Source: Pelagibius sp048268885 (lineage in GTDB: Bacteria > Pseudomonadota > Alphaproteobacteria > Kiloniellales > Kiloniellaceae). From it: DNA of 64,000 bases. Where the stretch lies: the NCBI GenBank assembly GCA_048268885.1, contig JBLWUP010000002.1, positions 252,808 through 316,807 of the forward strand, written 5' to 3'. The notes below the pieces were generated by a model. It worked only from the letters and a program-made list of their open reading frames with translations. It did not search any database and was not told the DNA's origin. The first letter of the stretch is position 1; each line of letters opens with the position of its first letter. Below, piece by piece: positions 33,454 to 42,534 of this stretch. The position numbers and the translations under genes were made by a program.

Positions 33454-34995
33454 ATGGAGAATCTCGCCCTCGGCCTTTCCGTCGCGCTTCTGCCGGAGAA
33501 CCTGCTGGCCTGCTTCGCCGGTGTCTTTCTCGGCACGGCCATCGGCATCATTCCCGGAATCGGCGCGCTGGCGGCGATCTCGCTTCTCATGCCGCTCACT
33601 TTCGCGATGGAGCCGATGACCGGTATCGTGATGCTGGCCGGTGTCTATTACGGCGCGGAGTATGGCGGCTCGACGTCCTCCATTCTGCTGAACCTGCCCG
33701 GCACGCCCTCCAATGCGATCACCTGCCTGGACGGCCACCCGATGGCCAAGCAGGGGCGGGCGGGCGTCGCCCTGTTCATGACGACCATCGCTTCCTTCGT
33801 CGGCGGCAGTATCGGGATCCTGGTGCTCACCGGCCTTACGCCCCTGATCGTCGGTGTCGGCATGGCCTTCGGTCCCGCCGAGTACTTCGCCCTGATCCTC
33901 TTTTGCTTCATCGCGGTTTCGGCCATCGGCGGTTCCGACCCGATGAAGAACATCGTCATGGTCGCGACCGGCGCGCTCGCCGGCACGATCGGCTTCGACA
34001 TCTATGACGGCACCGAGCGCTATACCTTCGGCTCGCACTACCTGATCGACGGGCTCAGCCTGGTGCCGGTGGCCATGGGGCTCTTCGGCCTCTCCGAGAT
34101 CATCGGCTCGATCCGCGGCAGCGCCGAGCGTCCGCGCCACGACGTCAGCCTGAAGGCCATGCTGCCCGGCCTCCGGGAGTGGAAGCGGTCCTTCTGGCCG
34201 ATGTTGAGGGGAGCCGGCTTCGGATGCTTCTTCGGGCCGCTGCCGGGCACGGGGCCGTCCGTCGCGACCATCGTCAGCTACGCCAACGAGAAAAAGATCT
34301 CCCGCCACCCGGAGGAATTCGGTGAAGGCGCCATCGAAGGAATCGCCGCGCCCGAGGCGTCCAACAATGCGGCGGTGCAGACCGCCTTCGTGCCGACGCT
34401 GGCGCTGGGGATTCCCGGCACGCCCAGTATGGCGATCATCATCGGCGCGCTGATGATCCACGGCATCATCCCGGGCCCGACGCTGATCAGCTCCGAGCCC
34501 GGCCTTTTCTGGGGTCTGGTGGCAAGCTTCTGGATCGGCAACCTGCTTCTTCTGGTGCTCAACATTCCCCTGATCGGGTTCTGGGTGTCCTTTCTGAACA
34601 TTCCCTACCGCTATCTCTACCCGGCGATCGTCGTGCTGATCTGCGTCGGCTCCTACAGCCTGAACAACAGCGTTTTCGACGTCTACGTGATGCTGTTTTT
34701 CGGCGCGCTGGGCTACCTCCTGCGCTGCCACAACTTCGCGCCGGCCCCCTTGTTGATCGGCTTCGTCCTGAGCCCGATGCTGGAAGAGAACTTCCGGCGC
34801 GCGATGATCCTGGGGCGCGGCGAACCGACCTACCTCTTTACCAGCAGCACCATCAGTGCGGTGGCCCTGGCCGTCGCCTTGCTGCTCCTCATCTCGATGC
34901 TGTTCCGCTCGCCGCTGCGGCGTTTGATGGGGCGCAAGGCGCCGAAGGACGCCCGGCGTCTCGACAGTATCGAAAAACTATCGACGGAAGAGTGA
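33454..34995 (+). CDS. tctA: Tripartite tricarboxylate transporter large permease (TctA family)
   Basis: 513-aa integral membrane protein with about 12 helices. TctA hallmarks are GTAIGIIPGIGALAAISLLM, YYGAEYGGSTSSILLNLPGT and the repeat of that motif, GIPGTPSMAIIIGALMIHGI, in the second half. It forms the cation-coupled pathway with TctB and receives substrate from TctC. It is followed after 19 bp by ligJ. Confidence 0.93.
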   Translation: MENLALGLSVALLPENLLACFAGVFLGTAIGIIPGIGALAAISLLMPLTFAMEPMTGIVMLAGVYYGAEYGGSTSSILLNLPGTPSNAITCLDGHPMAKQGRAGVALFMTTIASFVGGSIGILVLTGLTPLIVGVGMAFGPAEYFALILFCFIAVSAIGGSDPMKNIVMVATGALAGTIGFDIYDGTERYTFGSHYLIDGLSLVPVAMGLFGLSEIIGSIRGSAERPRHDVSLKAMLPGLREWKRSFWPMLRGAGFGCFFGPLPGTGPSVATIVSYANEKKISRHPEEFGEGAIEGIAAPEASNNAAVQTAFVPTLALGIPGTPSMAIIIGALMIHGIIPGPTLISSEPGLFWGLVASFWIGNLLLLVLNIPLIGFWVSFLNIPYRYLYPAIVVLICVGSYSLNNSVFDVYVMLFFGALGYLLRCHNFAPAPLLIGFVLSPMLEENFRRAMILGRGEPTYLFTSSTISAVALAVALLLLISMLFRSPLRRLMGRKAPKDARRLDSIEKLSTEE

Positions 34996-35014
34996 CCACA
35001 GTGGGAAGACACGG

Positions 35015-36037
35015 ATGATCATTGACTGCCACGGACACTACACGACGGCGCCGGACGACCTGAAGATCTGGCGGCAGGAGCAGATCGACGCCAAGGGCGA
35101 CCGCGTGCAGATGCGCCTGCCCGACGGGCCCGGAATCACGGATGACCAGCTCCGCGAAGGCATCGAAGGCACCCAGTTGCGCCTGCAGCGCGAGCGTGGC
35201 ACCGACCTGACGATCTTTTCGCCGCGCGCCGGCGGCATGGGCCATCACATCGGCGATGAGGCGATGAGCCGCCAGTGGTCGACCATCTGCAACGATCTCA
35301 TCCGGCGCATCTGCGATCTCTACCCGGAGAACTTCGCGCCGGTCTGCCAGCTGCCGCAGTCACCGGGTTGCCGGCCGGAAAACGCCATTCCCGAACTGAA
35401 GCGCTGCGTCGAGGAGATGGGCTTCATCGGCTGCAACCTGAACCCGGATCCCAGCGGCGGCTACTGGACCGATCCGCCGCTGACGGACCCCTGGTGGTAC
35501 CCGATGTACGAGGCGCTGATCGACCTGGACGTGCCGGCGATGATTCATGTCAGCGACTCCTGCAACCCGAACTTCCACTTCACGGGGGCGCACTACATCA
35601 ACGCCGACACCTCGGCCTTCATGCAGCTTTTGCGCTCCGACCTCTTCAAGACCTTTCCCGAGCTGCGCTTCATCATCCCGCACGGCGGCGGGGCCGTGCC
35701 CTACCACTGGGGGCGCTATCGCGGCATCGCCATCGATATGAAGCGCGACGAGCCGGATGCCCTGATGTCCGGCAACATCTACTTCGACACCTGCGTTTAT
35801 CATCAGCCGGGCATCGATCTGCTGGCGGACGTTGTCCCCGTCGACAACATTCTCTTCGCCTCGGAGATGCATGGGGCCGTGCGCTGCAAGGACCCTGATA
35901 CGGGCCATTGGTTCGACGATACCCGGCGCTATGTCGACGCGAACAGCAGCCTCAGCGCGGGGGACAAGGAAAAGATCTTCTACAAGAACGCGCTGAAGGT
36001 CTTCAGCAGGCTCAAGCTGAAGGAAGCCGCGGCGTGA
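35015..36037 (+). CDS. ligJ: 4-oxalomesaconate-pathway hydratase, LigJ/GalB-type amidohydrolase family
   Basis: Hydrates the oxalomesaconate-derived enol or isomer to 4-carboxy-4-hydroxy-2-oxoadipate in the protocatechuate 4,5-cleavage and gallate pathways. The 340-aa protein resembles Sphingobium LigJ over its whole length, opening MIIDCHGHYTTAPDDL. H6, H8, H178 (AMIHVSDSC) and E284 (FASEMHGAVR) fall at the positions of the LigJ zinc ligands. Other shared stretches are NLNPDPSGGYW and PHGGGAVPYHWGR. It lies between tctA and the ligK-like gene on one operon. Confidence 0.9.
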   Translation: MIIDCHGHYTTAPDDLKIWRQEQIDAKGDRVQMRLPDGPGITDDQLREGIEGTQLRLQRERGTDLTIFSPRAGGMGHHIGDEAMSRQWSTICNDLIRRICDLYPENFAPVCQLPQSPGCRPENAIPELKRCVEEMGFIGCNLNPDPSGGYWTDPPLTDPWWYPMYEALIDLDVPAMIHVSDSCNPNFHFTGAHYINADTSAFMQLLRSDLFKTFPELRFIIPHGGGAVPYHWGRYRGIAIDMKRDEPDALMSGNIYFDTCVYHQPGIDLLADVVPVDNILFASEMHGAVRCKDPDTGHWFDDTRRYVDANSSLSAGDKEKIFYKNALKVFSRLKLKEAAA

Positions 36038-36077
36038 GGAAGAACGACTCTCCAACCCCGGCAGAGGAGCGCCGCGC

Positions 36078-36755
36078 ATGAGTGAAGGGTTCCGTATCAA
36101 GAAAACCTGGCCGCGGGTCGAGGCTTCGCTGGTGGCGCAGTTCAAGGCGCTGCCCGTGGCCAACGTCAGCGATTCGATGTGGCGGATGGATGCCGGGGGC
36201 AGCGATCTGCGGCCGCTGCACCGCGACGGCCAGCTCGCCGGACCGGCCCTGACGGTGAGGACGCGCCCCGGCGACAACCTGATGCTGCACAAGGCAATCG
36301 ACATGGCCCAGCCCGGCGACGTGATCGTCTGCGAGGCCGGCGGTGACGTGACCAATTCCCTCTTTGGCGAACTGATGCTCGCCCATGCCATGGTGCGCGG
36401 CGTGGCCGGCTTCGTCATCAACGGCGCCGTGCGCGACCGCGAGGCCTATCTGAGCCGGAACCTGCCGGTCTATGCCCTGGCCGTCACCCATCGCGGGCCT
36501 TACAAGGACGGTCCCGGGGAGATCGGCTTTCCGGTCAGCCTCGCCGGCATGGTCATCCATCCCGGCGACCTCGTGCTGGGCGACATGGATGGGGTGCTCG
36601 CCGTGCCGCGCGCTTCGGCCGAGCAGGTGTTGGAGCGCACCCGCGCCAAGAGCCAGGCCGAAGAGCGCCAGATGGCGGCCACCCTCAGTGGCGAGCTTGA
36701 TCGCTCTTGGGTGGACAAGGCCTTGACCGAGCGGGGCTGCGAGTTCATCGACTGA
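36078..36755 (+). CDS. ligK: 4-carboxy-4-hydroxy-2-oxoadipate aldolase-like protein, RraA fold (LigK/GalC)
   Basis: Class II aldolase of the RraA superfamily, 225 aa, expected to cleave 4-carboxy-4-hydroxy-2-oxoadipate to pyruvate and oxaloacetate. The active-site loop GELMLAHAMVRGVAGFVING leads to R119 and D120 (AVRDREAY), matching the Arg and Mg2+-binding Asp of Pseudomonas and Sphingobium aldolases. An AGGAG ribosome-binding site lies 10 nt upstream. Placement right after ligJ supports this role over a generic RraA or oxaloacetate decarboxylase function, which the same fold can also have. Confidence 0.83.
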   Translation: MSEGFRIKKTWPRVEASLVAQFKALPVANVSDSMWRMDAGGSDLRPLHRDGQLAGPALTVRTRPGDNLMLHKAIDMAQPGDVIVCEAGGDVTNSLFGELMLAHAMVRGVAGFVINGAVRDREAYLSRNLPVYALAVTHRGPYKDGPGEIGFPVSLAGMVIHPGDLVLGDMDGVLAVPRASAEQVLERTRAKSQAEERQMAATLSGELDRSWVDKALTERGCEFID

Positions 36756-36869
36756 TCCGCCGCCGGCGCCAGGCGGGGAGTCGACAGGCCCTGCCGGAGC
36801 AAACTAGAATCGGGCCGGAACGCGTCGCCAGTCGCCGGACAGTCTTCACAACCGAGGTCGATCCTGATC

Positions 36870-37244
36870 ATGCAAGAGCAGCTTTTCTTCAACATCGACA
36901 GCGCCGACGGCGGGGTCCACCGGGAACTCGCCCCGGGGATCACGACGACGGTCTTCTCGGGTGAGCACGCGATGATCTCGGTCGTCAGGTTCGAGCCGAA
37001 TGCCCGGGGAACGCTGCATCACCATCCCGAGGAGCAATGGGGGCACTGCCTCTCCGGCTCCGGCGTGCGCTACCAGGGCGACGAAGAGGTGGCGGTGAAG
37101 CCCGGCGACTTCTGGCGCACGCCGGGGGACCTGCCGCACACCATGCAGGCCGGGGCGGAGGGGCTGGTCGTGATGGACATCTTCGCGCCGCCGCGCAATG
37201 AGTATCGAAAGCCCGGCAGCGGCTTCGCCGCGGCGGAGGAGTAA
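36870..37244 (+). CDS. Small cupin-domain protein
   Basis: 124-aa single-domain cupin. The metal-binding pattern is TLHHHPEEQWGHCLSGSG (His-x-His with downstream Glu and His), then PGDFWRTPGDLPH. It follows ligK by 114 bp and is probably the last gene of the operon before the convergent ModA-like gene. Such cupins often accompany ring-cleavage and keto-acid pathways as isomerases or decarboxylases, but there is no specific evidence here. It is not closely related to the three cupins at 24527-25854. Confidence 0.8.
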   Translation: MQEQLFFNIDSADGGVHRELAPGITTTVFSGEHAMISVVRFEPNARGTLHHHPEEQWGHCLSGSGVRYQGDEEVAVKPGDFWRTPGDLPHTMQAGAEGLVVMDIFAPPRNEYRKPGSGFAAAEE

Positions 37245-37268
37245 GACCCGCTCGGCGGCGCGGACCGC

Positions 37269-37982
37269 TCAGCGAATTTCGGGCAGGAGCGGGTCGAGGC
37301 CGGTCTCGCGGATGACCGGCGCCGCGTCCTCCGAGGCCAGGAAGCGCAGCAGCTGCTTGGCTTCTTCCACCTTCTTCGACGTGGCGCCGATGCCCGCGCA
37401 GAAGACAAAGGGGCGGCGGAGTTCCTTTGGCAGCCGTCCGATGATCTTCACGCCTTCGATGGGCAGGATCTCACTGATCTGCTGAAAGCCGAGATCGGCT
37501 TCGCCGCGGGCGACGACACGCCCCACCCGCTCGCTGTAGATCGTCCGCGCCTTGTCCTTCATCTGCTCGGCGATGCCCAGCGCGGGGAAAACCTCGGTCG
37601 ACAGATAGATGCCGCTGGCGCTGGCCGCGTGGGCCACGGAGCGGGCCTTCAGCAGGCTTTCGCGGAACGCCTCGACGGTGCTGATGTCCGGGGCCGGGTC
37701 CTCGCTGCGCACGGCGGCGCCGATGTGCGATTCGACAAGGTCGACCCCGCTGTCCGGGCGGATGAAGCCCTGGGCCGTGAAGTCGTCCAGGGCCTTGCGG
37801 GCGAGGAAATAGACGTCGAAGGTCTCGCCCTTGGTCAGGCGGGTGGGGATGGAGTCATGCGCCGCCCCCAGGGAGGAGCCGAAGAAGAGCTCGACCTCGC
37901 CGCCGCCGGCCTCGCGATAGAGCGGCAGCAGCTTGACGAGGGCCGCGGCGAAGGCCCCGGAGGTGATGGCGGTGAGCGCCAC
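37269..37982 (-). CDS. ModA-like solute-binding-fold protein without signal peptide
   Basis: 237-aa type-2 periplasmic-binding fold. MALTAITSGAFAAALVKLLP opens directly on the first strand, so there is no signal peptide and the protein should stay in the cytoplasm. Later stretches with YSERVGRVVARGEADLGFQQISEIL and the C-terminal LLRFLASEDAAPVIRETG are ModA-like. The GTG start is directly adjacent to the stop of the dienelactone hydrolase gene, so the two are coupled. No ModB or ModC gene is nearby. It could be an intracellular ligand sensor or enzyme; I cannot tell which. Confidence 0.75.
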   Translation of the reverse strand: MALTAITSGAFAAALVKLLPLYREAGGGEVELFFGSSLGAAHDSIPTRLTKGETFDVYFLARKALDDFTAQGFIRPDSGVDLVESHIGAAVRSEDPAPDISTVEAFRESLLKARSVAHAASASGIYLSTEVFPALGIAEQMKDKARTIYSERVGRVVARGEADLGFQQISEILPIEGVKIIGRLPKELRRPFVFCAGIGATSKKVEEAKQLLRFLASEDAAPVIRETGLDPLLPEIR

Positions 37983-38660
37983 TCAGCCCAACACCTTGGA
38001 CAGAAAAGCCTCGCTGCGCTGGTGCGCCAGCTCGGCCGCCTCGGGCACGTAGCTCGGGCGGGCGTCGTTGGCGAAGGCGTGGCCGGCCTCGTAGATCTGC
38101 ACCTCGGCCTCGGGCAGATAGTCTTTCATCTGCTCGACCATCTCCTTGGGCACGTGTTCGTCAGTGGTGCCACAGTGGCAGAGCAGCGGCGCCTTCAGCG
38201 GCCGGTCCAGGTACTGCGGCAGGCGCGTGCCGTAGAAGGAGATCCCACCGGCGATGTCCAGAACCTGGGTGGCGCGTAGGGCCAGGCCGCCGCCCCAGCA
38301 GAAGCCCATGACCGCGACCTTGCCGCCCTTGTCGGCCAGGGCCTTCACCGCCGCCTCGACGTCCGTCATGGTCTCGGAGAGGTCGGCGGCCATCATGAGC
38401 TCGCGCCCTTTCGGGCCCTGGTCGAAGGGAAAGACGGCGCCGCGTTCCTTGCGGTCGAAGAGCGCCGGGATGGCGACGTCGTATCCGAGGGCGGCGTAGT
38501 GCGCGGCGACGCCCTTCAGCTGGTCGGTGACGCCGAAGATCTCCTGCAGGATGACCAGGCCGCCCAGGCGCTCATCTCTTGCTGACTCCATCCAGCAGTC
38601 AAGTTCATGGCCGTCGGCGGCAGTCAGCCGGGTCATCGTCCCTCGGATTTCCTGTGTCAT
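37983..38660 (-). CDS. Dienelactone hydrolase family protein
   Basis: 225-aa alpha/beta hydrolase of the dienelactone hydrolase group. The catalytic triad is C121 (GFCWGG), D167 (TTDEHVP) and H194 (AGHAFAN), with the conserved E40 (LQEIFG). It would open a lactone or related ester. It precedes the ModA-like gene with no gap and follows the TAXI binding-protein gene by 69 bp, so it may belong to the same operon as ligI. In this context a lactone derived from a ring-cleavage product is plausible. Confidence 0.87.
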   Translation of the reverse strand: MTQEIRGTMTRLTAADGHELDCWMESARDERLGGLVILQEIFGVTDQLKGVAAHYAALGYDVAIPALFDRKERGAVFPFDQGPKGRELMMAADLSETMTDVEAAVKALADKGGKVAVMGFCWGGGLALRATQVLDIAGGISFYGTRLPQYLDRPLKAPLLCHCGTTDEHVPKEMVEQMKDYLPEAEVQIYEAGHAFANDARPSYVPEAAELAHQRSEAFLSKVLG

Positions 38661-38729
38661 GGGCGGTCTTGTCCTCTTCGCAGTGAAAGTTGTGCGAGTC
38701 GCCGGCGGGGCAGGCGGCTCGCGCAGGGT

Positions 38730-39701
38730 TCATTCGCCGACTTTGATGCCGGCTTCCTTGTAGTAGCGCAGCGCGCCGGGGTGATAGGGCACGGCATTCG
38801 CCGGCGCCATTTCCGCAAGATTGGCGCGGCCGAAGGCCCCGAAGGAGGCTTTCAGCGCCGCGTTGTTCTCGGCCACCGCTTTGGTCATGTTGTAGACCAG
38901 GTCTTCCGGGGCATCCGCGTGGGTCAACATCACCCAGGGGACTTCGACAATGTTGGCGGCCTCCTTCAGGCCCGGAATGTTGTCGTTCTGCGGCAGAGAC
39001 ACGATCTTCCCGGCCGGCAGGAAGGCCTTGAAGGCTTTGACGCCTTCGGGCGAGTTGTCCAGGGAGACGTACTGCAGCCCGCCCCGGTCCTGCAGCTTGG
39101 CCTCGACCTGCTTGCCGGCGCCGGAATTGAGGCTGATCAGCGTCACGTCGACCAGGCCGTCGCCCAGGGCATGGATGCCCTTGACGAAGCTGGAGACGGG
39201 GACCTTCTGAAAATCGTCGTAGGTCATCCCGCCGTTGGCCAGGGCCCCGGCGATGTAAAAGGGAATGATCGTCGACGAGGTGTACTCGGAGGCGATCCGC
39301 AGCTCGCCGGCCTTGGCCTTGAGGTCGGCAATGGTCTTGATCCCGGTGTCTGCGGCGACCATCAGGCCGGTGCGCAAGGGGAACATGACGCCGACCAGGC
39401 GGATGTCGGGATTGGCGCGGTCGTAGTTGCCGGTGCCGGCGTGGGCGTACTCGGCCTCCACGCCGTTCGAGAAGCCGAAGTCGACCTCTCCCGTGTTGAT
39501 CAGCGGCAGGTAGCCGACCAGCGGCTGGGTCCTTGCGGTAATGCCGGCCTCGTTGGCGACTTTGGCGACGGCCTGACCCGAGTTGTAGGCCAGCGAGCCT
39601 TGTGCGCCGGTGGCGATGGTCACGACCTGCGCCATGGCGCCGTTCGCCATGAGGGCGCTGCCGATCAAGCCTGCGGCAAGAGCTTTCGTAATCGTTCTCA
39701 T
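38730..39701 (-). CDS. TAXI-family TRAP transporter solute-binding protein
   Basis: 323-aa periplasmic protein. A signal peptide (to ~24, after AMA) precedes QVVTIATGAQGSLAYNSG, the TAXI opening, and TGEVDFGFSNGVEAEYAHAG follows. The ATG overlaps the stop of the fused TRAP permease by 4 nt (ATGA). It pairs with the single-chain permease to import a carboxylate; beside ligI the ligand may be 2-pyrone-4,6-dicarboxylate or a relative. Confidence 0.9.
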   Translation of the reverse strand: MRTITKALAAGLIGSALMANGAMAQVVTIATGAQGSLAYNSGQAVAKVANEAGITARTQPLVGYLPLINTGEVDFGFSNGVEAEYAHAGTGNYDRANPDIRLVGVMFPLRTGLMVAADTGIKTIADLKAKAGELRIASEYTSSTIIPFYIAGALANGGMTYDDFQKVPVSSFVKGIHALGDGLVDVTLISLNSGAGKQVEAKLQDRGGLQYVSLDNSPEGVKAFKAFLPAGKIVSLPQNDNIPGLKEAANIVEVPWVMLTHADAPEDLVYNMTKAVAENNAALKASFGAFGRANLAEMAPANAVPYHPGALRYYKEAGIKVGE

Positions 39702-41647
39702 TGGCTTTCCTCCCGTGCTGGTGTTGTTTCAGTCAGTTGATTGTTGGCTGTGGTGTCACGCTTGAAGAAGAACAGGATGGCCGCGAGGCCGAGAGCGGCG
39801 GCGGCGCAGACGATGTGAAGCGGGTCCCAGGCCGCCGGCAGATAGCCGGCCGGCAGGGCGCCGAGCCCCGAGACGACGAAGGCGACGCGTGTCGTCGCGC
39901 CGAGGCGGCTGTTGAAGAAGCCGACCACACCCAGGCAGATGGCGCCGACCCCGATGACGGAAAGGATCGAAGCGGTCGCGATGGCGCTCCAGGATCCGTC
40001 GAGCAGCAGGGCCGGGGATCCGACGAAGACGAAGGGAATGATGTAGGCGGCCCAGCCGACGCGCATGGCGGCAAAGCCGGTGCCCAGGGGGTCCGCCTTG
40101 GTGATGGTCGCGGCGGCGAAGGCGGCCAGCGCCACCGGCGGCGTGATCATCGACATCATTCCGAAGTAGAGGATGAAGAGGTGCGCGGCGATCGGCTGCA
40201 CGCCGGCCTGCACCAGGGAGGGGGCGACCAGGGCGGCCAGCAGGACGTAAACCCCGGAGGTCGGCATGCCCATGCCGAGCAGCGTGCAGATCAGCGCCGA
40301 GACCAGCAGCAGCAGGAAGAGGTTCTCGCCGATGGCGTTGACCAGCACCAGGGTCAGGGCAAAGCCCAATCCCGTGATGTTCAGGATGCCGATGACGAAG
40401 CCGGCGGCGGCCACGATGAGGATCAGGTCGACCATCGAGGTGCCAGTGTCGACGAAGACCTCGCGCAGCTTGGTGAGCGTCAGCCGCTGGCCGCGGTAGC
40501 CTCTGAGGAAGCCGACCAGCACGATCGCGATGGAGGCGAGCAGCGCCGAGTCTTCCGGATCGTAGCGCCACCAGAACAGCGCGGTGAGCAGCACGCCGAG
40601 CGGCAGGGCGAAGTGCCAGCCGGCGCGCAGCACCTCCGTGATGCCGAGCGTCTCCTCCCGGTTCTGGCTGATGTTGTCGCGCCCGGCGATCAGGTCGACC
40701 TGGATGAAGACGCTGATGTAGTAGAGCACCGCCGGGATCAGTGCCGCCGCCGCGACCGTCAGGTAGGAGATGTCGAGGAACTCCGCCATCAGGAAGGCGG
40801 CGGCGCCCATGATCGGCGGGGTCAGCTGACCGCCGGTGGAGGCCACCGCTTCGATCGCGCCGGCGTCTTTCTTCGAGTAGCCGCCGCGTTGCATGAGCGG
40901 GATGGTGACGACGCCGGTGGTCACCACGTTTGACACCGCGCTGCCCGAGATCGTGCCGAACAGCGCCGAGCCGACGACGGAGATCTTGGCGCTGCCGCCG
41001 CGCGACCGCCCGGTCGCCGCGATCGCCAGGTCGGTGAAGAATGCGCCGCCGCCAGCCGCGAAGAGAAGCTGGCCGAAGAAGACGAAGAGCAGGACAATGA
41101 TGGTGCCGACGGCCAGCGGCGTCGAGAAGACGGCGCTGGGATCGAAGCCGACGTACTGCACCAGGCGGATGGGCGAAAGCGCCTTGCCGATCAGCTGGCC
41201 GGGCACCTTGTCGGCGAAGAGCGCGTAGACGAGGAAGGCGGCGACGATCAGGAACAGTGTCCAGCCCGCGCGCCGCCGGATGCCCTCCATCACCGCCAGG
41301 GTGACGACCAACCCGATGACCGTGATTTCCGGCGGCCGGTAAGCCTGCTCCCGCAGCAGATAGGAGAAATCCCAGGCCGCGTACATGAGCACCAGGAAGC
41401 AGATCAGCGCGGCCGCGCCGTCGATCAGCCCGATGCGCGGCTTGCGGTCGCCGCTCGGCCCGAAGCGCAGAAAGGCGATGGTCAGCGCCAGGCCCAGCTG
41501 GAACGCCAGATACTGCTCGGTCAGGATGGCGATGCCGAGGCGGGTCGGCATTTCCACGTTCCACAGGATGCAGGCGACGCACATCACGGCGGCGAGGACG
41601 GCGATCAGCCGTTCCGTGCCGCTGCGCGCTGTCGCCTGCGCGGTCAA
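39698..41647 (-). CDS. Fused TRAP permease (4TM/12TM, TAXI-associated)
   Basis: About 649-aa membrane protein combining DctQ-like and DctM-like parts. Hallmarks are GTISGSAVSNVVTTGVVTIPLM, STGGQLTPPIMGAAAFLMAE and GMGMPTSGVYVLLAALVAP, typical of TAXI-TRAP permeases. The frame is open upstream, but that part is a shadow of ligI. A TTG at 41645-41647 overlaps the ligI stop by 4 nt (TTGA) and has GGAG 7 nt before it, so it is the most likely start. The TAXI protein follows in another 4-nt overlap. Confidence 0.9.
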   Translation of the reverse strand: MTAQATARSGTERLIAVLAAVMCVACILWNVEMPTRLGIAILTEQYLAFQLGLALTIAFLRFGPSGDRKPRIGLIDGAAALICFLVLMYAAWDFSYLLREQAYRPPEITVIGLVVTLAVMEGIRRRAGWTLFLIVAAFLVYALFADKVPGQLIGKALSPIRLVQYVGFDPSAVFSTPLAVGTIIVLLFVFFGQLLFAAGGGAFFTDLAIAATGRSRGGSAKISVVGSALFGTISGSAVSNVVTTGVVTIPLMQRGGYSKKDAGAIEAVASTGGQLTPPIMGAAAFLMAEFLDISYLTVAAAALIPAVLYYISVFIQVDLIAGRDNISQNREETLGITEVLRAGWHFALPLGVLLTALFWWRYDPEDSALLASIAIVLVGFLRGYRGQRLTLTKLREVFVDTGTSMVDLILIVAAAGFVIGILNITGLGFALTLVLVNAIGENLFLLLLVSALICTLLGMGMPTSGVYVLLAALVAPSLVQAGVQPIAAHLFILYFGMMSMITPPVALAAFAAATITKADPLGTGFAAMRVGWAAYIIPFVFVGSPALLLDGSWSAIATASILSVIGVGAICLGVVGFFNSRLGATTRVAFVVSGLGALPAGYLPAAWDPLHIVCAAAALGLAAILFFFKRDTTANNQLTETTPAREESQ

Positions 41648-42534
41648 GACCGCGCTCCGGTTTCTTCCGGCCAGTAGAGGCGCATCGGGTTGTCGACCAG
41701 CAGGGCGCGCTGCGCCGCCTCGCTCTCCGCGATGCGCGGGATCAGGTCGACCAGCGCCCCGTCGTCGGGCATGTGCGATTTCATGTTGGGGTGGGGCCAG
41801 TCGGTGCCCCACAGCACGCGGTCCGGGAAGCGCGCGACCAGGCTGCGGGCGAAGGGAACCACGTCATCGTAGGGCGGGCCGGCGGCGGTCAGACGTTCGG
41901 GACAGGAAACCTTGACCCAGATGTTCGGATGATCGGCGAGGAACTGAATGAGCTTTCCGAAAGCCGGGGCCTCGCAGCCCTTGGTGACGTCGGGACGGCC
42001 CATGTGGTCGATGACGACGCTGCCGGGCAGTTGGGCGAGGAACGGCAGGATCTCGTCCTGATCGGCGGCCTCGAAGTAGACCACGGTGTGCCAGCCGATC
42101 GCGGTGACGCGCTCGGCGATCCGGCGGAAGACGTCTTTCGGGGCGTTGTCGACCAGGCGCTTGACGAAGTTGAACCTTGCGGCGCGCACGCCGGCGCGGT
42201 CCAGGTCCGCCAGGTCGTCGTCGCCGATGTCGGGATCCAGGACGCAGACGCCGCGCGCCAGTCCCTTTGAGGCGACCAGGGCATCCGCGAGCGCGCGGTT
42301 GTCCCGTCCGTGGCAGGAGGCCTGGACGATCACGTTGCGTGAGAAGCCGAGGTGGTCGCGCAGCGCGAAGAGCTTCTCCTTGGGGGCGTCGACGGGGGTG
42401 TATTTCCGCTCCGCCGCGAAGGGGAACACCGCGGCCGGGCCGAAGACGTGGCAATGCGCATCGACCGCGCCGGGCGGGACGATGAAGTCGGGCTGCTTGG
42501 GGGCCGGGTGAAAAGGCAGGTAGTCGGCGCTCAC
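41644..42534 (-). CDS. ligI: 2-pyrone-4,6-dicarboxylate hydrolase (LigI)
   Basis: Opens 2-pyrone-4,6-dicarboxylate (PDC) to 4-oxalomesaconate. 296 aa with LigI-specific stretches throughout: VDAHCHVFGPAAVFPFA (metal-site H27 and H29), VIVQASCHGRDN, FNFVKRLVDNAPKDVF, VIDHMGRPDVTKG (H177) and LWGTDWPHPNM (D245). The match to Sphingobium LigI extends to the C-terminal NPMRLYWPEE. A GTG start overlaps the stop of a short upstream ORF by 4 nt (GTGA). It heads an operon with a TAXI-TRAP importer, opposite the ligJ/ligK operon. Confidence 0.92.
   Translation of the reverse strand: MSADYLPFHPAPKQPDFIVPPGAVDAHCHVFGPAAVFPFAAERKYTPVDAPKEKLFALRDHLGFSRNVIVQASCHGRDNRALADALVASKGLARGVCVLDPDIGDDDLADLDRAGVRAARFNFVKRLVDNAPKDVFRRIAERVTAIGWHTVVYFEAADQDEILPFLAQLPGSVVIDHMGRPDVTKGCEAPAFGKLIQFLADHPNIWVKVSCPERLTAAGPPYDDVVPFARSLVARFPDRVLWGTDWPHPNMKSHMPDDGALVDLIPRIAESEAAQRALLVDNPMRLYWPEETGARS

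Noticed and set aside
38694..38722. Hairpin between the TAXI and dienelactone hydrolase genes
   Set aside because: One mismatch in the RNA sense and no T-run; not strong enough to call a terminator.
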